IMG/VR virus record: IMGVR_UViG_3300025080_000036
Location: 1-54,416 of that record
Direction: 5' to 3' (one strand)
Source: a virus
DNA length: 54,416 bases
A program made the position numbers and the translations under genes. Shown here one piece after another: positions 15,520 to 24,884 of this stretch (positions are counted from its first letter, which is position 1; each line of letters begins with the position of its first letter). Under the pieces are notes generated by a model that saw nothing but the letters and a program-made list of their open reading frames with translations, did not search any database and was not told the DNA's origin.

Positions 15520-16227
15520 ATGTCAAAAAAGTCTTTCAAACCCACGCCGATTCCTCACCGCACGAAATTCGGCGAGCCGATGATATACTACATCCTCTCA
15601 GAGGATGGCACACAGCAATCTAAAGTAACACGGGCGGAGTGCCTCGCCTGCATCGATAAACCCGGCATTGGATTTCCGCAACGGTGGTATGTCGACGAGG
15701 AATCCGGTCTTGTCGTCCGCTTGCCCCGTAATCAGATGGGCGAAGACCTCGCCCGTGAGAATATGCGGTTTATCTGGCGTGAAGCAAAGTATCAAGAACG
15801 GCGGTTTGCTTGCCTGCTTAGAGGAACAGAAAAATGCAACGGTTGGAAAACCACCGAAGACGGCTCACGGGAATGCGATAGTTGTCAACGGCGGTTCAAG
15901 AGCCGAACCGTAGAGCTGGATGCGCTTTTTCAATGTGAGGACAGTGGTAACGGCGACAACGCGGAGACCCGATACGAACCAGCCGACCCGAATAATCTCG
16001 AATCGGTTATGGAAGAAAAAGCCCTGCTGGACACCCTCTATGCCGCCCTCGCCACACTTGCCCAAGAAGACCTCGACCTTATTAAGGATGTATTCTGGCA
16101 CGGCAAGACCGAGCGGGAACTTGCCCCATTGCTCGGATATAAGCAATCCAAAAGCGTAGACAAGCGTAAACATAAAATCCTCGAAATCCTGCGACGGAAC
16201 GAAACTTTGAAGGGATTTTTCGAATAG
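15520..16227 (+). CDS. Phage sigma-70-like regulator with cysteine motif
   Basis: A 235-residue protein. The C-terminal third looks like a sigma-70 region 4 helix-turn-helix (LAQEDLDLIKDVFWHGKTE, then ELAPLLGYKQSKSVDKRKHK). The middle holds a small cysteine cluster (CNGWKTTEDGSRECDSC) that could bind metal. Similar proteins head the early region of Clostridia prophages and probably control phage transcription. Translation may be controlled by the hairpin over its ribosome binding site. Confidence 0.65.
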   Translation: MSKKSFKPTPIPHRTKFGEPMIYYILSEDGTQQSKVTRAECLACIDKPGIGFPQRWYVDEESGLVVRLPRNQMGEDLARENMRFIWREAKYQERRFACLLRGTEKCNGWKTTEDGSRECDSCQRRFKSRTVELDALFQCEDSGNGDNAETRYEPADPNNLESVMEEKALLDTLYAALATLAQEDLDLIKDVFWHGKTERELAPLLGYKQSKSVDKRKHKILEILRRNETLKGFFE

Positions 16228-16239
16228 CAGAACCCCGTC

Positions 16240-16285
16240 GGTACGCAACCGCCCCTCTCCTGTCTGTAGACGGTAGAGGGGCGGT
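16240..16285 (+). repeat. GTACGCAA hairpin repeat, copy 1
   Basis: GGTACGCAA (16240-16248) leads into a perfect 11-bp stem (16248-16258 with 16275-16285, ACCGCCCCTCT/AGAGGGGCGGT). The loop contains CTGTCTGTAGACGGT, with an inner GTCT/AGAC pairing. No T-run follows, so it is not a simple terminator. It separates the sigma-like gene from the next gene. Confidence 0.7.
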
Positions 16286-16314
16286 AAAGCCTTCTCGGAA
16301 ACGGAGGTAAGACA

Positions 16315-16497
16315 ATGCAAACAAGAGCAAATGACAAGGACACGGATTTGCGCAATGCCGAGCTGGATGAAGAACTCGCAGGCATCCTCACGGCAATCAG
16401 CATCGTGTCCAAACGTCTCGCCAAGAAGCTGCTCGCGCTTCAATGGCAGGATGAATCCGCCGGGAAAGGAGGTACACCACATGGGCAAGATGAGTGA
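16315..16497 (+). CDS. Small phage protein, unknown function
   Basis: A 60-residue charged, helical protein starting 8 bases after AAACGGAGG. The centre (LAGILTAISIVSKRLAKKLL) looks amphipathic. It overlaps the next gene by 17 bases. No family recognised; the strong binding site and tight packing support it. Confidence 0.6.
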   Translation: MQTRANDKDTDLRNAELDEELAGILTAISIVSKRLAKKLLALQWQDESAGKGGTPHGQDE

Positions 16498-16804
16498 ACT
16501 CGACCTCTGTGTCGGCGAACTTCGGAGCGCCGCACAATCCCTGAACTCGGTGGCTGACAATCTGACGGCTCTATTTGGCGGCAAACAGTCCGAAGTATCG
16601 GCACAGCCGGAACCAAAGCCACCCACCCCGAAACCTCTTACGTTGGAAGCGGTCAGAGCGGTGCTTGCGGAAAAATCCCGCAACGGCCACACGGCCAAAG
16701 TTCGGGAACTGCTCGAAAAGCATGGCGCGGCGAAGCTGTCCGAGATTGACCCTAAAAAGTATGCTGCCCTGCTCGCGGAAGCGGAGGTACTGGGCGATGG
16801 GTAA
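16481..16804 (+). CDS. Small phage protein upstream of DUF2800, unknown function
   Basis: A 107-residue protein started by an ATG after AAAGGAGG. The N-terminal half is helical (SELDLCVGELRSAAQSLNSV). A proline-rich hinge (QPEPKPPTPKPL) follows, then a C-terminal segment resembling the small domain of rRNA-type or Lsr2-like phage helpers (TLEAVRAVLAEKSRNGHT, then KVRELLEKHGAAKLSEID). The second half may bind nucleic acid or a partner; this is a guess. It overlaps DUF2800 by 8 bases and is probably part of the same recombination unit. Confidence 0.65.
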   Translation: MGKMSELDLCVGELRSAAQSLNSVADNLTALFGGKQSEVSAQPEPKPPTPKPLTLEAVRAVLAEKSRNGHTAKVRELLEKHGAAKLSEIDPKKYAALLAEAEVLGDG

Positions 16805-17939
16805 ACACGCACTTCTCTCTGCTTCTTCAAGCCACCGATGGCTGAACTGCCCGCCATCGGCGCGGCTCTGCGAGCGATACGAGGACAAAGGCAGCAGCTA
16901 CGCCGCCGAAGGCACGGAAGCCCATACCCTTGGCGAGTACAAGCTGAAAACTGCACTGGGTATCCGCACAAAAGACCCGACAGCCCGCCTCACATATTAC
17001 AGCGAAGAGATGGAGGAATGCGGTATCGGGTACGCCACTTACATCATGGAGCTGGTGGAAACGGCAAAGCAGACCTGCGCCGACCCCGTGGTACTTATCG
17101 AACAGCGGCTAGACTTCTCCAAATACGTTGAGGGTGGCTTTGGCACAGGTGACTGCGTGGTTATTGCCGACGGTACGCTCCACATTTGCGACTATAAGCA
17201 CGGGCAAGGTGTTCTCATAGAAGCAACGGACAATCCGCAGATGAGGTTGTACGCCTTGGGCGCCCTGGAGTTGTTCGACGGCATCTACGACATCGACACG
17301 GTCAGCATGACCGTCTACCAGCCAAGGCGCGGAAACATCAGCACCCACACGGTTTTCAAAGAATCCCTATACCAATGGGCAGAGGAAGTCTTAAAACCCA
17401 TCGCAGAACTCGCCTACGCCGGCGAGGGTGAATTCCGATGCGGTGATTGGTGTCAGTTCTGTAAGGCGAAGCACGACTGCCGCAAACGGGCGGAACGCAA
17501 CCTCGAACTCGCAAAACATGAATTCAAGCTGCCGCCCCTTCTGGAGGACGACGAAATCGAATCCATACTCGGCAGGATAGACGATCTCGTATCGTGGGCT
17601 TCGGACATCAAGGACTATGCCCTGCAAACCGCACTCAGCGGTAAAGATTGGAACGGCTGGAAACTGGTCGAAGGCCGCTCCAACCGCAGGTATACAAACG
17701 AGGAAGCGGTCGCTAATGCCGTCACCGCAGCGGGCTTCGTTCCTTACGAACACAAGGTGCTGGGCATCACCGCAATGGAAAAGACCCTCGGCAAGGCAAG
17801 GTTCTCCGAACTGCTCGGAAGTCTGGTAGAGAAGCCCCAAATCAAACCGACGCTCGTGCCGGAAAGCGACAACCGTCCGGCAATCCATACGGCAAAACAA
17901 GATTTTAATGATTATGAGGAGGAAAATTCCAATGGCTAA
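16797..17939 (+). CDS. DUF2800 Cas4/RecB-like nuclease
   Basis: A 380-residue protein starting MGKHALLSASSSHRWLNCPP. It contains a RecB/Cas4-like PD-(D/E)XK core (ICDYKHGQGVLIEA, then a helix with NPQMRLYALGAL) and a cysteine cluster for an iron-sulphur cluster (CGDWCQFCKAKHDC). Such nucleases prepare DNA ends for recombination. It is followed directly by the DUF2815 protein and the DNA polymerase, which suggests a phage recombination and replication unit. The start overlaps the previous gene by 8 bases. Confidence 0.85.
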   Translation: MGKHALLSASSSHRWLNCPPSARLCERYEDKGSSYAAEGTEAHTLGEYKLKTALGIRTKDPTARLTYYSEEMEECGIGYATYIMELVETAKQTCADPVVLIEQRLDFSKYVEGGFGTGDCVVIADGTLHICDYKHGQGVLIEATDNPQMRLYALGALELFDGIYDIDTVSMTVYQPRRGNISTHTVFKESLYQWAEEVLKPIAELAYAGEGEFRCGDWCQFCKAKHDCRKRAERNLELAKHEFKLPPLLEDDEIESILGRIDDLVSWASDIKDYALQTALSGKDWNGWKLVEGRSNRRYTNEEAVANAVTAAGFVPYEHKVLGITAMEKTLGKARFSELLGSLVEKPQIKPTLVPESDNRPAIHTAKQDFNDYEEENSNG

Positions 17940-18519
17940 CACGACAAACAATGTAAACACACAGGCTCCAAACCCTATGAAGGTCATCACAGGACCCAAT
18001 ACCCGCTGGTCTTACGCCAACGTGTGGGAAGCAAAATCCATCAACGGCGGCACACCGAAATTCTCAGTATCGCTCATCATCCCCAAGTCCGACACCAAGA
18101 CCGTCGTCAGAATCAAAGCGGCGATTGAAGTAGCCTATCGTGACGGCGAAGCGAAGTTGAAAGGCAACGGTAAGACCGTACCGCCCCTCACCGCACTCAA
18201 GACCCCGCTCCGCGACGGCGATACCGAACGTCCTGACGATCCCGCCTACGAAAACGCATACTTTATCAATGCCAACAGCGCGACCGCGCCGGGCGTGGTG
18301 GACGCCGACCGTCAGGAAATCCTGAACCGCTCGGAGATTTACAGCGGCGTATACGGCAGGGCGAGTGTGAATTTCTACGCTTTTAACTCGAACGGCAACA
18401 AAGGCATTGCCTGTGGGCTTAACAACCTTCAGAAAATCCGTGACGGTGAACCTCTCGGCGGCAAATCCCGCGCGGAGGACGACTTCGCCACTTACGATGA
18501 AGAGGACTTCCTGTCGTGA
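17932..18519 (+). CDS. DUF2815 ssDNA-binding-like protein
   Basis: A 195-residue protein of the DUF2815 family, which has a predicted OB-type fold and is thought to bind single-stranded DNA. Family-like blocks are GPNTRWSYANVWEAKSI, PKFSVSLIIPKSD and YSGVYGRASVNFYAFN. The acidic C-terminal tail (DDFATYDEEDFLS) resembles the protein-interaction tail of SSB proteins. It starts after AGGAGGAAAATTCC and overlaps the polymerase by 4 bases. Confidence 0.8.
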   Translation: MANTTNNVNTQAPNPMKVITGPNTRWSYANVWEAKSINGGTPKFSVSLIIPKSDTKTVVRIKAAIEVAYRDGEAKLKGNGKTVPPLTALKTPLRDGDTERPDDPAYENAYFINANSATAPGVVDADRQEILNRSEIYSGVYGRASVNFYAFNSNGNKGIACGLNNLQKIRDGEPLGGKSRAEDDFATYDEEDFLS

Positions 18520-20510
18520 GGGCGGTCGGTATAGACATAGAGACGTACAGCAGTGTAGACCTCGCCAAAAGCGGGGTCTACCGCTATTGCGAATCGCCGG
18601 ACTTTGAGGTACTGCTTTTCGGTTATTCCGTGGACGGCGGCGAGGTTCATGTCATTGACCTTGCAAACGGCGAGACCGTTCCTGCCGAAGTACTCGACGC
18701 ATTAACGGATGATACCGTAGAGAAATGGGCTTTTAACAGCGCCTTTGAACGCATATGCCTGTCACGCTATCTGTCGGACATGGGTATCGACCTTGACCCT
18801 TTCGCTGACAATCACCACTCCGCCGCCGTCCTCGGCAAGGCGAAGTATCTGAACCCCGAATCGTGGCGATGCGTCATGGTCTGTTCGGCATATATGGGAT
18901 TGCCGCTCTCCCTTGAAGGCGCGGGTGCGGTCTTGGGGCTTGGGAAACAGAAGCTGACCGAAGGCAAGGAACTCATTCGATATTTCTGCTCACCCTGTAA
19001 ACCCACCGCCGCAAACGGGCAGCGGACACGAAATCTGCCGGAACACGAACCGGGCAAATGGGAATCGTTCAAGGCGTATAACCGCCGCGACGTGGAAGCG
19101 GAACTCTCTATTCAGGAGCGGCTCGCCAAGTTCCCCGTGCCTGATAAAGTATGGGAGGAATACGCCCACGACCAAGAGATTAATGACCGTGGCGTGGCTT
19201 TAGACATGACACTCGTCCGAAATGCCATCAAAGCGGATACCCGCTCCCGCACCGAGTTGACCCGCCTGATGAAGGAACTGACCGACCTTGACAACCCAAA
19301 CTCTGTACAGCAGATGAAAGGGTGGCTCGCCGATAATGGCATGGAAACCGACACTCTCGGCAAAAAGGCGGTAGCGGAACTGCTCAAGTACGCGCCGGAG
19401 CCGCTTGGCAAAGTGCTGGCTCTCCGTCAGCAGTTGGCAAAATCCTCGGTCAGGAAATATCAGGCTATGGAAAACGCCGTCTGCGCCGATGGTCGCGCAA
19501 GGGGTATGTTCCAATTTTACGGAGCCAACAGAACCGGCAGATGGGCCGGGCGGCTCATACAAATGCAAAACCTCCCGCAGAATCATCTGACCGACCTTGA
19601 ACAGGCGCGGGCTTTAGTGCGAAGCGGAGACTTCGATGCCCTTGAGCTGCTCTATGACAATATTCCCGATGTCCTTTCCCAATTAATCCGCACCGCATTC
19701 GTGCCGAAGGACGGTCACAAGCTAATCGTCACCGACTTTTCGGCGATTGAAGCCCGTGTCATTGCTTGGCTTGCAGGGGAGCGGTGGCGAAACGATGTAT
19801 TTGCTACTCACGGCAAAATTTACGAAGCGTCGGCGAGCCAGATGTTTAATGTACCGATTGACGCTGTCACTAAGGGTAGCCTACTCCGGCAGAAGGGCAA
19901 AATCGCCGAACTCGCGCTTGGCTACGGCGGCTCGCTCGGCGCGCTCAAAGCGATGGGCGCGCTTGAGATGGGCTTGTCGGAGGATGAACTGCAACCCCTC
20001 GTCACGGCTTGGCGGGCATCCAACCCGAACATCGTGCGGTTCTGGTGGGACGTTGACCGCGCCGCCATGACTGCGGTCAGGGACAAGACGGTTACCGAGA
20101 CCCACGGCATCCGCTTCGGTTATCAGAGCGGCATGCTGTTCATCACGCTCCCATCCGGCAGACGGCTCTGCTACGTCAAGCCCCGCATCGGCACAAACCG
20201 GTTCGGCGGCGATTCGGTCACCTACGAGGGTGTGGGTATCAGCAAGAAGTGGGAGCGCATCGAAAGCTACGGCCCCAAGTTTGTGGAGAACATTGTACAG
20301 GCGACTAGCCGTGATATCCTCTCTTATGCCATGCAGACGCTCCGCCATTGCTCCATAGTGATGCACGTCCACGATGAAGTCGTAATCGAAGCCGACCCAA
20401 GGATGTCAACGGAAGTTCTGTGTCAGCAAATGAGCCGGACGCCGCCGTGGGCGGAGGGGCTTTTGCTCCTTGCCGATGGGTTCGATTGCCCGTTTTATAA
20501 AAAAGATTAA
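18516..20510 (+). CDS. Phage family A DNA polymerase
   Basis: A 664-residue DNA polymerase. The N-terminal 3'-5' exonuclease-like domain begins VGIDIETYSSVDL with the metal-binding D and E. The polymerase motifs are motif A VTDFSAIEARVIAWLAG, motif B RQKGKIAELALGYGGS and motif C MHVHDEVVIEAD. It starts with GTG at 18516 in an overlap with DUF2815. With VapE it gives the phage its own replication machinery. Confidence 0.95.
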   Translation: MRAVGIDIETYSSVDLAKSGVYRYCESPDFEVLLFGYSVDGGEVHVIDLANGETVPAEVLDALTDDTVEKWAFNSAFERICLSRYLSDMGIDLDPFADNHHSAAVLGKAKYLNPESWRCVMVCSAYMGLPLSLEGAGAVLGLGKQKLTEGKELIRYFCSPCKPTAANGQRTRNLPEHEPGKWESFKAYNRRDVEAELSIQERLAKFPVPDKVWEEYAHDQEINDRGVALDMTLVRNAIKADTRSRTELTRLMKELTDLDNPNSVQQMKGWLADNGMETDTLGKKAVAELLKYAPEPLGKVLALRQQLAKSSVRKYQAMENAVCADGRARGMFQFYGANRTGRWAGRLIQMQNLPQNHLTDLEQARALVRSGDFDALELLYDNIPDVLSQLIRTAFVPKDGHKLIVTDFSAIEARVIAWLAGERWRNDVFATHGKIYEASASQMFNVPIDAVTKGSLLRQKGKIAELALGYGGSLGALKAMGALEMGLSEDELQPLVTAWRASNPNIVRFWWDVDRAAMTAVRDKTVTETHGIRFGYQSGMLFITLPSGRRLCYVKPRIGTNRFGGDSVTYEGVGISKKWERIESYGPKFVENIVQATSRDILSYAMQTLRHCSIVMHVHDEVVIEADPRMSTEVLCQQMSRTPPWAEGLLLLADGFDCPFYKKD

Positions 20511-20515
20511 GTGCC

Positions 20516-20559
20516 GGTACGCAAAACAACCCCTCCTGTCTGTAGACGATAGAGGGGTT
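20516..20559 (+). repeat. GTACGCAA hairpin repeat, copy 2
   Basis: GGTACGCAA (20516-20524) is followed by the stem AACCCCTC (20528-20535) with GAGGGGTT (20552-20559) and a loop holding CTGTCTGTAGACGAT. Compared with copies 1 and 3, the base of the stem has changed on both sides (GCC/GGC to AAC/GTT), keeping the pairing. It lies just after the polymerase gene; no T-run beyond TTTG. Confidence 0.7.
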
Positions 20560-20596
20560 TGTTGCCTCTCGAAAATAATTTTTCAGGAGGTTCAAT

Positions 20597-21373
20597 ATGA
20601 ACGGATTACAAGTATTCTCCTACGAGGGGAACGAAGTCAGGACTGTCCAACACTGCAGCGAAACATGGTGGGTTTTAAGAGATGTATGTGGCATCCTCGA
20701 CATCAGCAACAATCGAATGGTAGCTGACAGGCTCGATGAAGATGAAAAAGATGAGGTCAGTATTACTGACGCCATCGGCAGGCAGCAAAATACCACGGTT
20801 ATCAGCGAAAGCGGTCTCTACAGCACAATCCTTATGTCCCGCAAACCTGAAGCTAAAAAATTCAAACGCTGGGTTACCCACGAGGTGCTCCCCTCCATCC
20901 GCAGGCACGGAGCATATGTCACACCCGCAAAATTGGAGGAGTTGATGAACGACCCCGACGCTTGGATCAAGGTGCTTACCACCCTAAAGGATGAACGTGC
21001 GGCAAAGGAACGGCTTCAGCTTCAAGCCGCCGAGGATAAGCCAAAGGTGATATTTGCCGACGCCGTTTCTGTATCCGAGGGTACGATCCTCATTGGAGAA
21101 TTGGCAAAAATCCTCAAGGGCAACGGCATCGAAATCGGGCAGAACCGCCTTTTTGAAAGGCTCCGTCAGGACGGCTACCTCATCAAACGCAAAGGTACGG
21201 ATTATAACGCACCAACCCAAAAAGCGATGGAGTTGGGTCTTTTCCGGGTCAAGGAAACGGCCATCACCCACTCGGACGGACACGTCACCATCAGCAAGAC
21301 GACCAAGGTCACGGGCAAAGGGCAGCAATACTTCATCAACCTTTTCCTTGGAGAAAGGGGTTATAAACAATGA
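20597..21373 (+). CDS. BRO-N/KilAC phage antirepressor
   Basis: A 258-residue two-domain antirepressor. The N-terminal BRO-N domain (LQVFSYEGNEVRTVQH, ETWWVLRDVCGILDIS, LPSIRRHGAY) is followed by a KilAC-type ANT domain (LIGELAKILKGNGIEIGQNR, then RLRQDGYLIKRKGTDYN). Such proteins counter a prophage repressor or bind DNA during induction. No matching lysogeny repressor is visible nearby. It starts after CAGGAGG and overlaps the next gene by ATGA. Confidence 0.9.
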   Translation: MNGLQVFSYEGNEVRTVQHCSETWWVLRDVCGILDISNNRMVADRLDEDEKDEVSITDAIGRQQNTTVISESGLYSTILMSRKPEAKKFKRWVTHEVLPSIRRHGAYVTPAKLEELMNDPDAWIKVLTTLKDERAAKERLQLQAAEDKPKVIFADAVSVSEGTILIGELAKILKGNGIEIGQNRLFERLRQDGYLIKRKGTDYNAPTQKAMELGLFRVKETAITHSDGHVTISKTTKVTGKGQQYFINLFLGERGYKQ

Positions 21374-21660
21374 TGACTGAAAGGAAACAAGCCGTTAAAG
21401 CGGCTCTGAAGAAGATCGGCAAGGCGATCTGGTCGGCGTTTCCGTGGGTCTGTTGGGTTATTGCCCTGACCTGTTGGTTCTCGATCCTGTTTATTCATGC
21501 GGACAAATGCGCGGAACGGGCTAAACAGCTTGCTGCACTCGAAGCCGAGAACGCTATGTACGAATCGGAAAATGCCCGCCTTGATGAAGAGATTGACTGG
21601 CTGCGCTCGCTTATCGAGCGTATGGGGAAGGAGGGAGTCGGCGATGGACAGACGCAATAG
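21370..21660 (+). CDS. Small membrane-anchored coiled-coil protein
   Basis: A 96-residue protein with a single membrane segment (about 18-38, FPWVCWVIALTCWFSILFIH), a basic N-terminus and a C-terminal coiled coil with heptad-like Leu/Ala/Glu residues. It looks like a type II single-pass protein with the coil on the outer face, but orientation is inferred. Function unknown. Confidence 0.65.
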   Translation: MMTERKQAVKAALKKIGKAIWSAFPWVCWVIALTCWFSILFIHADKCAERAKQLAALEAENAMYESENARLDEEIDWLRSLIERMGKEGVGDGQTQ

Positions 21661-22060
21661 CGAGGGCTACCCCGACCCAACAGCTTATGAGGCCTTGACG
21701 GCGGTGGCGAAATCTGAAAAGCCGTATCTGCCCCTCGTCTATATCGCATCGCCGTTCGCTGGGGACACCGATACCAATACAGGAAGAGCGCGGGGCTATT
21801 GCCGCTTTGCCGTTTCCAAGGGGTGCATCCCGATTGCGCCCCACCTGCACTATCCGCAATTCATGGACGATGGCGACAGAGAGCAGCGAGAACTGGGGCT
21901 GTTCTTTGCCCTTGTCCTGCTCGGCAAATGCGACGAACTCTGGGTTTTTGGGGAGAAAATCAGCAAAGGCATGGCCGCCGAAATCACCAAGGCGAAGAAG
22001 CGCGGTATGCCCATAAAATACTACAACCACAAATGCGAGGTATTGGAATATGGAACTTAA
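21644..22060 (+). CDS. DUF4406-like nucleoside deoxyribosyltransferase-fold protein
   Basis: A 138-residue protein. The core starts PLVYIASPFAGD, continues with IPIAPHLHYPQFMDD and GKCDELWVFG, and ends EITKAKKRGMPIKYY. This is the pattern of DUF4406 and related proteins with the nucleoside 2-deoxyribosyltransferase fold. A role in nucleotide metabolism during infection is a family inference. The ATG at 21644 follows GGAGGGAGTCGGCG; the gene overlaps both neighbours. Confidence 0.75.
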   Translation: MDRRNSEGYPDPTAYEALTAVAKSEKPYLPLVYIASPFAGDTDTNTGRARGYCRFAVSKGCIPIAPHLHYPQFMDDGDREQRELGLFFALVLLGKCDELWVFGEKISKGMAAEITKAKKRGMPIKYYNHKCEVLEYGT

Positions 22061-24437
22061 AATCGCATACGGCGACAGCCGTCTTTCAAAACGGTGGGTC
22101 AACAAGAAAACCACCTTCGAAGATTTGTGCGAGCGTTTCAAGGTTACCCGCCGCACAACCGAGACGGTCGCCGAATACAAGAAATTCACCAAAGACAAGC
22201 GCGACGCCGCCAAGGACGTGGGCGGCTATGTCCTCGGACACCTCAAGGGCGGCAGGCGCAAGAAAGACACGGTCGAGAGCCGTTCGGGGATCACCCTCGA
22301 CGCAGACCACGCCGATGGTAGTTTCATCGACACTGTGGAGATGCTGTTCCCGCACAAGTGTGTAGTCTACTCCACCCACAGTCATATACCGGAAGAACCC
22401 CGGCTTCGTGTGGTTATCCCTCTTGCCCGTGAGGTTTCTCCCGATGAATACGCCGCTCTCTCCCGTCTGGTAGCAGAGGTCATCGGCATGGACTTCTTCG
22501 ACGACAGCACCTACGAGCCGGAACGCCTGATGTACTGGCCGTCCACACCTTCTGACGGTGAATATATTTTCAAGGAAATCGACGGCGATATCCTTAATCC
22601 TGATGCATACCTTGCCAAACTGTCCGACTGGCGGGACTGCTCGCTCTGGCCTACATCAAGCCGCCAGTCCGAGGTGATACAGCGAAGTATAAGGCAGCAG
22701 CAAGACCCGCTCGCCAAGGACGGCGTGGTCGGGGCTTTCTGCCGCACCTATCCGATCGAGGCTGTAATCTCGGCATTCCTCCCAAATATATACGAACCGT
22801 CGGCAATGGGCGGCCGCTACGATTATATCCCCGCCGTTAGTTCAGCTGGCGTTGTGTTGTACGAGGGGAAGTGGGCTTATTCCCACCACGCCACCGACCC
22901 CGCCTGCGGCAGACTGCTAAACGCCTTTGACCTCGTTCGAGTTCACAAGTTCACCGACCTTGACGAGAAAGCGGCGTTTAAGGCGATGAGCGAATTTGCA
23001 GTGCAGGATGAAAACGTGAAGCTGCTGCTCGCCGAGGAGCGCATTGCCAAAGCTGAAAGTGACTTCGATGATGATACCGATTGGAAATCTCAGCTTCAAC
23101 GCGAGAAAAGCGGTATCCTATCCAACACCCTCGGCAATCTGCTCCTTATCCTCAACAACGACAACACCCTCGCGGGCATCCGTCACAACCGGCTCGCCAA
23201 CCAGATATACGGTGAAGAACTCCCGTGGGAACGCCCGCATAAACCTTGGCGGGATGTCGATACCGCCCAGCTTGTGGCTTTCATCGATAAACGCTACGGC
23301 ACGTTCTCGGCTCGGAACTACGAACTCGCCCTGACCAAAATCGCAGACGACCGCGCTTACCATCCGATACGGGAATACCTTGACAACTTACCCGAATGGG
23401 ACAGGGTTTCCCGAATCGATACGCTGCTCATCGACTACCTCGGTGCGGAGGATTCGCCCTACACCAGAGCCGTTACCCGAAAGACGCTTGTGGCGGCAGT
23501 TGCGAGAATCTTGAATCCGGGCACGAAACTCGATTCCATCCTTGTGCTGAACGGCAAGCAGGGCATCGGGAAATCCACGCTCTTTTCCAAACTGGGGCAG
23601 CAATGGTACTCTGACAGCCTTTCTATATCGGATATGAAGGACAAGACCGCGCCGGAGAAGCTGCAGGGCAACTGGATACTTGAACTCGGCGAGTTGGCAG
23701 GCATCAAGAAAATGGACGTGGAAACGGTGAAGTCCTTCATTACCCGCGTGGACGATAAGTACCGCCCCTCATACGGCCGCACGGTAGAAAGCCATCCGCG
23801 CCAGTGCATCGTCGTCGGCACGACCAACTCTGACGGCGGCTTCCTGCGGGACATCACCGGCAACCGCCGTTTCTGGCCTGTTTGGGTATCTGGTGCAGGA
23901 AAATACCACGCTTGGGAACTCGCGGACATAGACCAGATTTGGGCGGAGACTCTGGTTAAATACCAAGGCGGCGAGGAACTGTTCCTTAAAGGCGATATCG
24001 CTCTGGCGGCTTACGCCGAACAGCGGGAAGCGATGGAGAGCGACGACCGCGAGGGTCTTGTCGCCGAATACCTCGACGCCTTGCTCCCCGCAAACTGGGA
24101 CGCTATGGATATCTATCGTCGCCTCGAATACATCCGCTTTCCCGACGATCCCACGGGGGTGAAGGGCAGCATCCGCAGGAGCCAAGTTTGCGTCATGGAA
24201 ATCTGGTGCGAGTGTTTCGGGAAGTCCCGCGAGTCCATCAAGAAGGCTGACTCATATGAAATCCAAGGTATCCTGAACAGGTTCGGAGGTTGGGTTAAGT
24301 TCAGTGGCGGCAAAACGGGCAAACGATATGTGCCGATGTATGGACCCCAACAAGTCTTTATCAGGACAGATTGCTTGCCCAGCATTGACGATTGGGGCTT
24401 CGGCAACGAGATCGGCAAAGTCGCAAGACCCTCATGA
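22050..24437 (+). CDS. VapE-type primase-helicase
   Basis: A 795-residue protein. The N-terminal part is a primase-like domain (GITLDADHADGSF, then YSTHSHIPEEPRLRVVIPLA). The C-terminal half is a virulence-associated E superfamily 3-like helicase with Walker A LNGKQGIGKST, Walker B WILELGELAG, a sensor region (VVGTTNSDGGFLRD) and arginine-finger-like NRRFWPV. With the family A polymerase it probably starts and drives phage replication. Confidence 0.9.
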   Translation: MELKIAYGDSRLSKRWVNKKTTFEDLCERFKVTRRTTETVAEYKKFTKDKRDAAKDVGGYVLGHLKGGRRKKDTVESRSGITLDADHADGSFIDTVEMLFPHKCVVYSTHSHIPEEPRLRVVIPLAREVSPDEYAALSRLVAEVIGMDFFDDSTYEPERLMYWPSTPSDGEYIFKEIDGDILNPDAYLAKLSDWRDCSLWPTSSRQSEVIQRSIRQQQDPLAKDGVVGAFCRTYPIEAVISAFLPNIYEPSAMGGRYDYIPAVSSAGVVLYEGKWAYSHHATDPACGRLLNAFDLVRVHKFTDLDEKAAFKAMSEFAVQDENVKLLLAEERIAKAESDFDDDTDWKSQLQREKSGILSNTLGNLLLILNNDNTLAGIRHNRLANQIYGEELPWERPHKPWRDVDTAQLVAFIDKRYGTFSARNYELALTKIADDRAYHPIREYLDNLPEWDRVSRIDTLLIDYLGAEDSPYTRAVTRKTLVAAVARILNPGTKLDSILVLNGKQGIGKSTLFSKLGQQWYSDSLSISDMKDKTAPEKLQGNWILELGELAGIKKMDVETVKSFITRVDDKYRPSYGRTVESHPRQCIVVGTTNSDGGFLRDITGNRRFWPVWVSGAGKYHAWELADIDQIWAETLVKYQGGEELFLKGDIALAAYAEQREAMESDDREGLVAEYLDALLPANWDAMDIYRRLEYIRFPDDPTGVKGSIRRSQVCVMEIWCECFGKSRESIKKADSYEIQGILNRFGGWVKFSGGKTGKRYVPMYGPQQVFIRTDCLPSIDDWGFGNEIGKVARPS

Positions 24438-24602
24438 AGCGGCGTTATGCGATTGCAAATTGCCCATATGCCTATAAATCCCCTATTAAATTTTATTTTA
24501 TATAGTAGAAAGAGAAACAGGCATGCGTAACACGCGCGCGTAAGCTCTATAGGAAAAAACGGCAAGTTGGGCAAGTTGGGCAAGCCAAAAACGGAGGTCA
24601 AC
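24438..24602 (+). other. AT-rich intergenic stretch with tandem GCAAGTTGG units
   Basis: This gap between VapE and the VRR-NUC gene holds an AT-rich run (about 24480-24512), a short alternating CGCGCG stretch, and a GGCAAGTTG unit repeated directly at 24561-24585. It is unlike the GC-richer coding DNA around it. It could be a promoter region or part of a replication origin next to the initiator gene; neither is proven. Confidence 0.35.
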
Positions 24603-24884
24603 ATGAGAGAGAAAACCATAGAGCGGAAACTCGTCCAAGCGGTCAAAGTTATGGGAGGAATCGCGCCCAAGTTTACAAGCCCCGGTTTTGATGGGATGCC
24701 CGACCGTCTTATCCTACTGCCACGGGGCAAAATCGCCTTTGTTGAAGTCAAACGGCATGGGGAGAAACCTCGCCCTTTGCAGGAAGCGCGGCATGGGTTG
24801 CTTCGCCGGCTGGGCTTTAAGGTCTACGTCTTGGACGATGGGGAGCAAATCGGAGGAATCCTGAATGAAATACAATCCACATAG
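24603..24884 (+). CDS. VRR-NUC domain nuclease
   Basis: A 93-residue protein matching a stand-alone VRR-NUC domain. Catalytic-type residues are in PGFDGMPDRLILLPRGKIAF, followed by VEVKRHGEKPRPLQ, the D...ExK pattern of PD-(D/E)XK nucleases. Phage versions are Holliday-junction or flap-type nucleases working with a SNF2 helicase. It starts after AAACGGAGG and overlaps the helicase by 20 bases. Confidence 0.9.
   Translation: MREKTIERKLVQAVKVMGGIAPKFTSPGFDGMPDRLILLPRGKIAFVEVKRHGEKPRPLQEARHGLLRRLGFKVYVLDDGEQIGGILNEIQST

Noticed and set aside
15865-16971. 368-codon minus-strand open frame
   Set aside because: It is antisense to the sigma-like gene and three following genes that have good ribosome binding sites; composition is typical of a shadow frame (Ser/Arg/Cys-rich).
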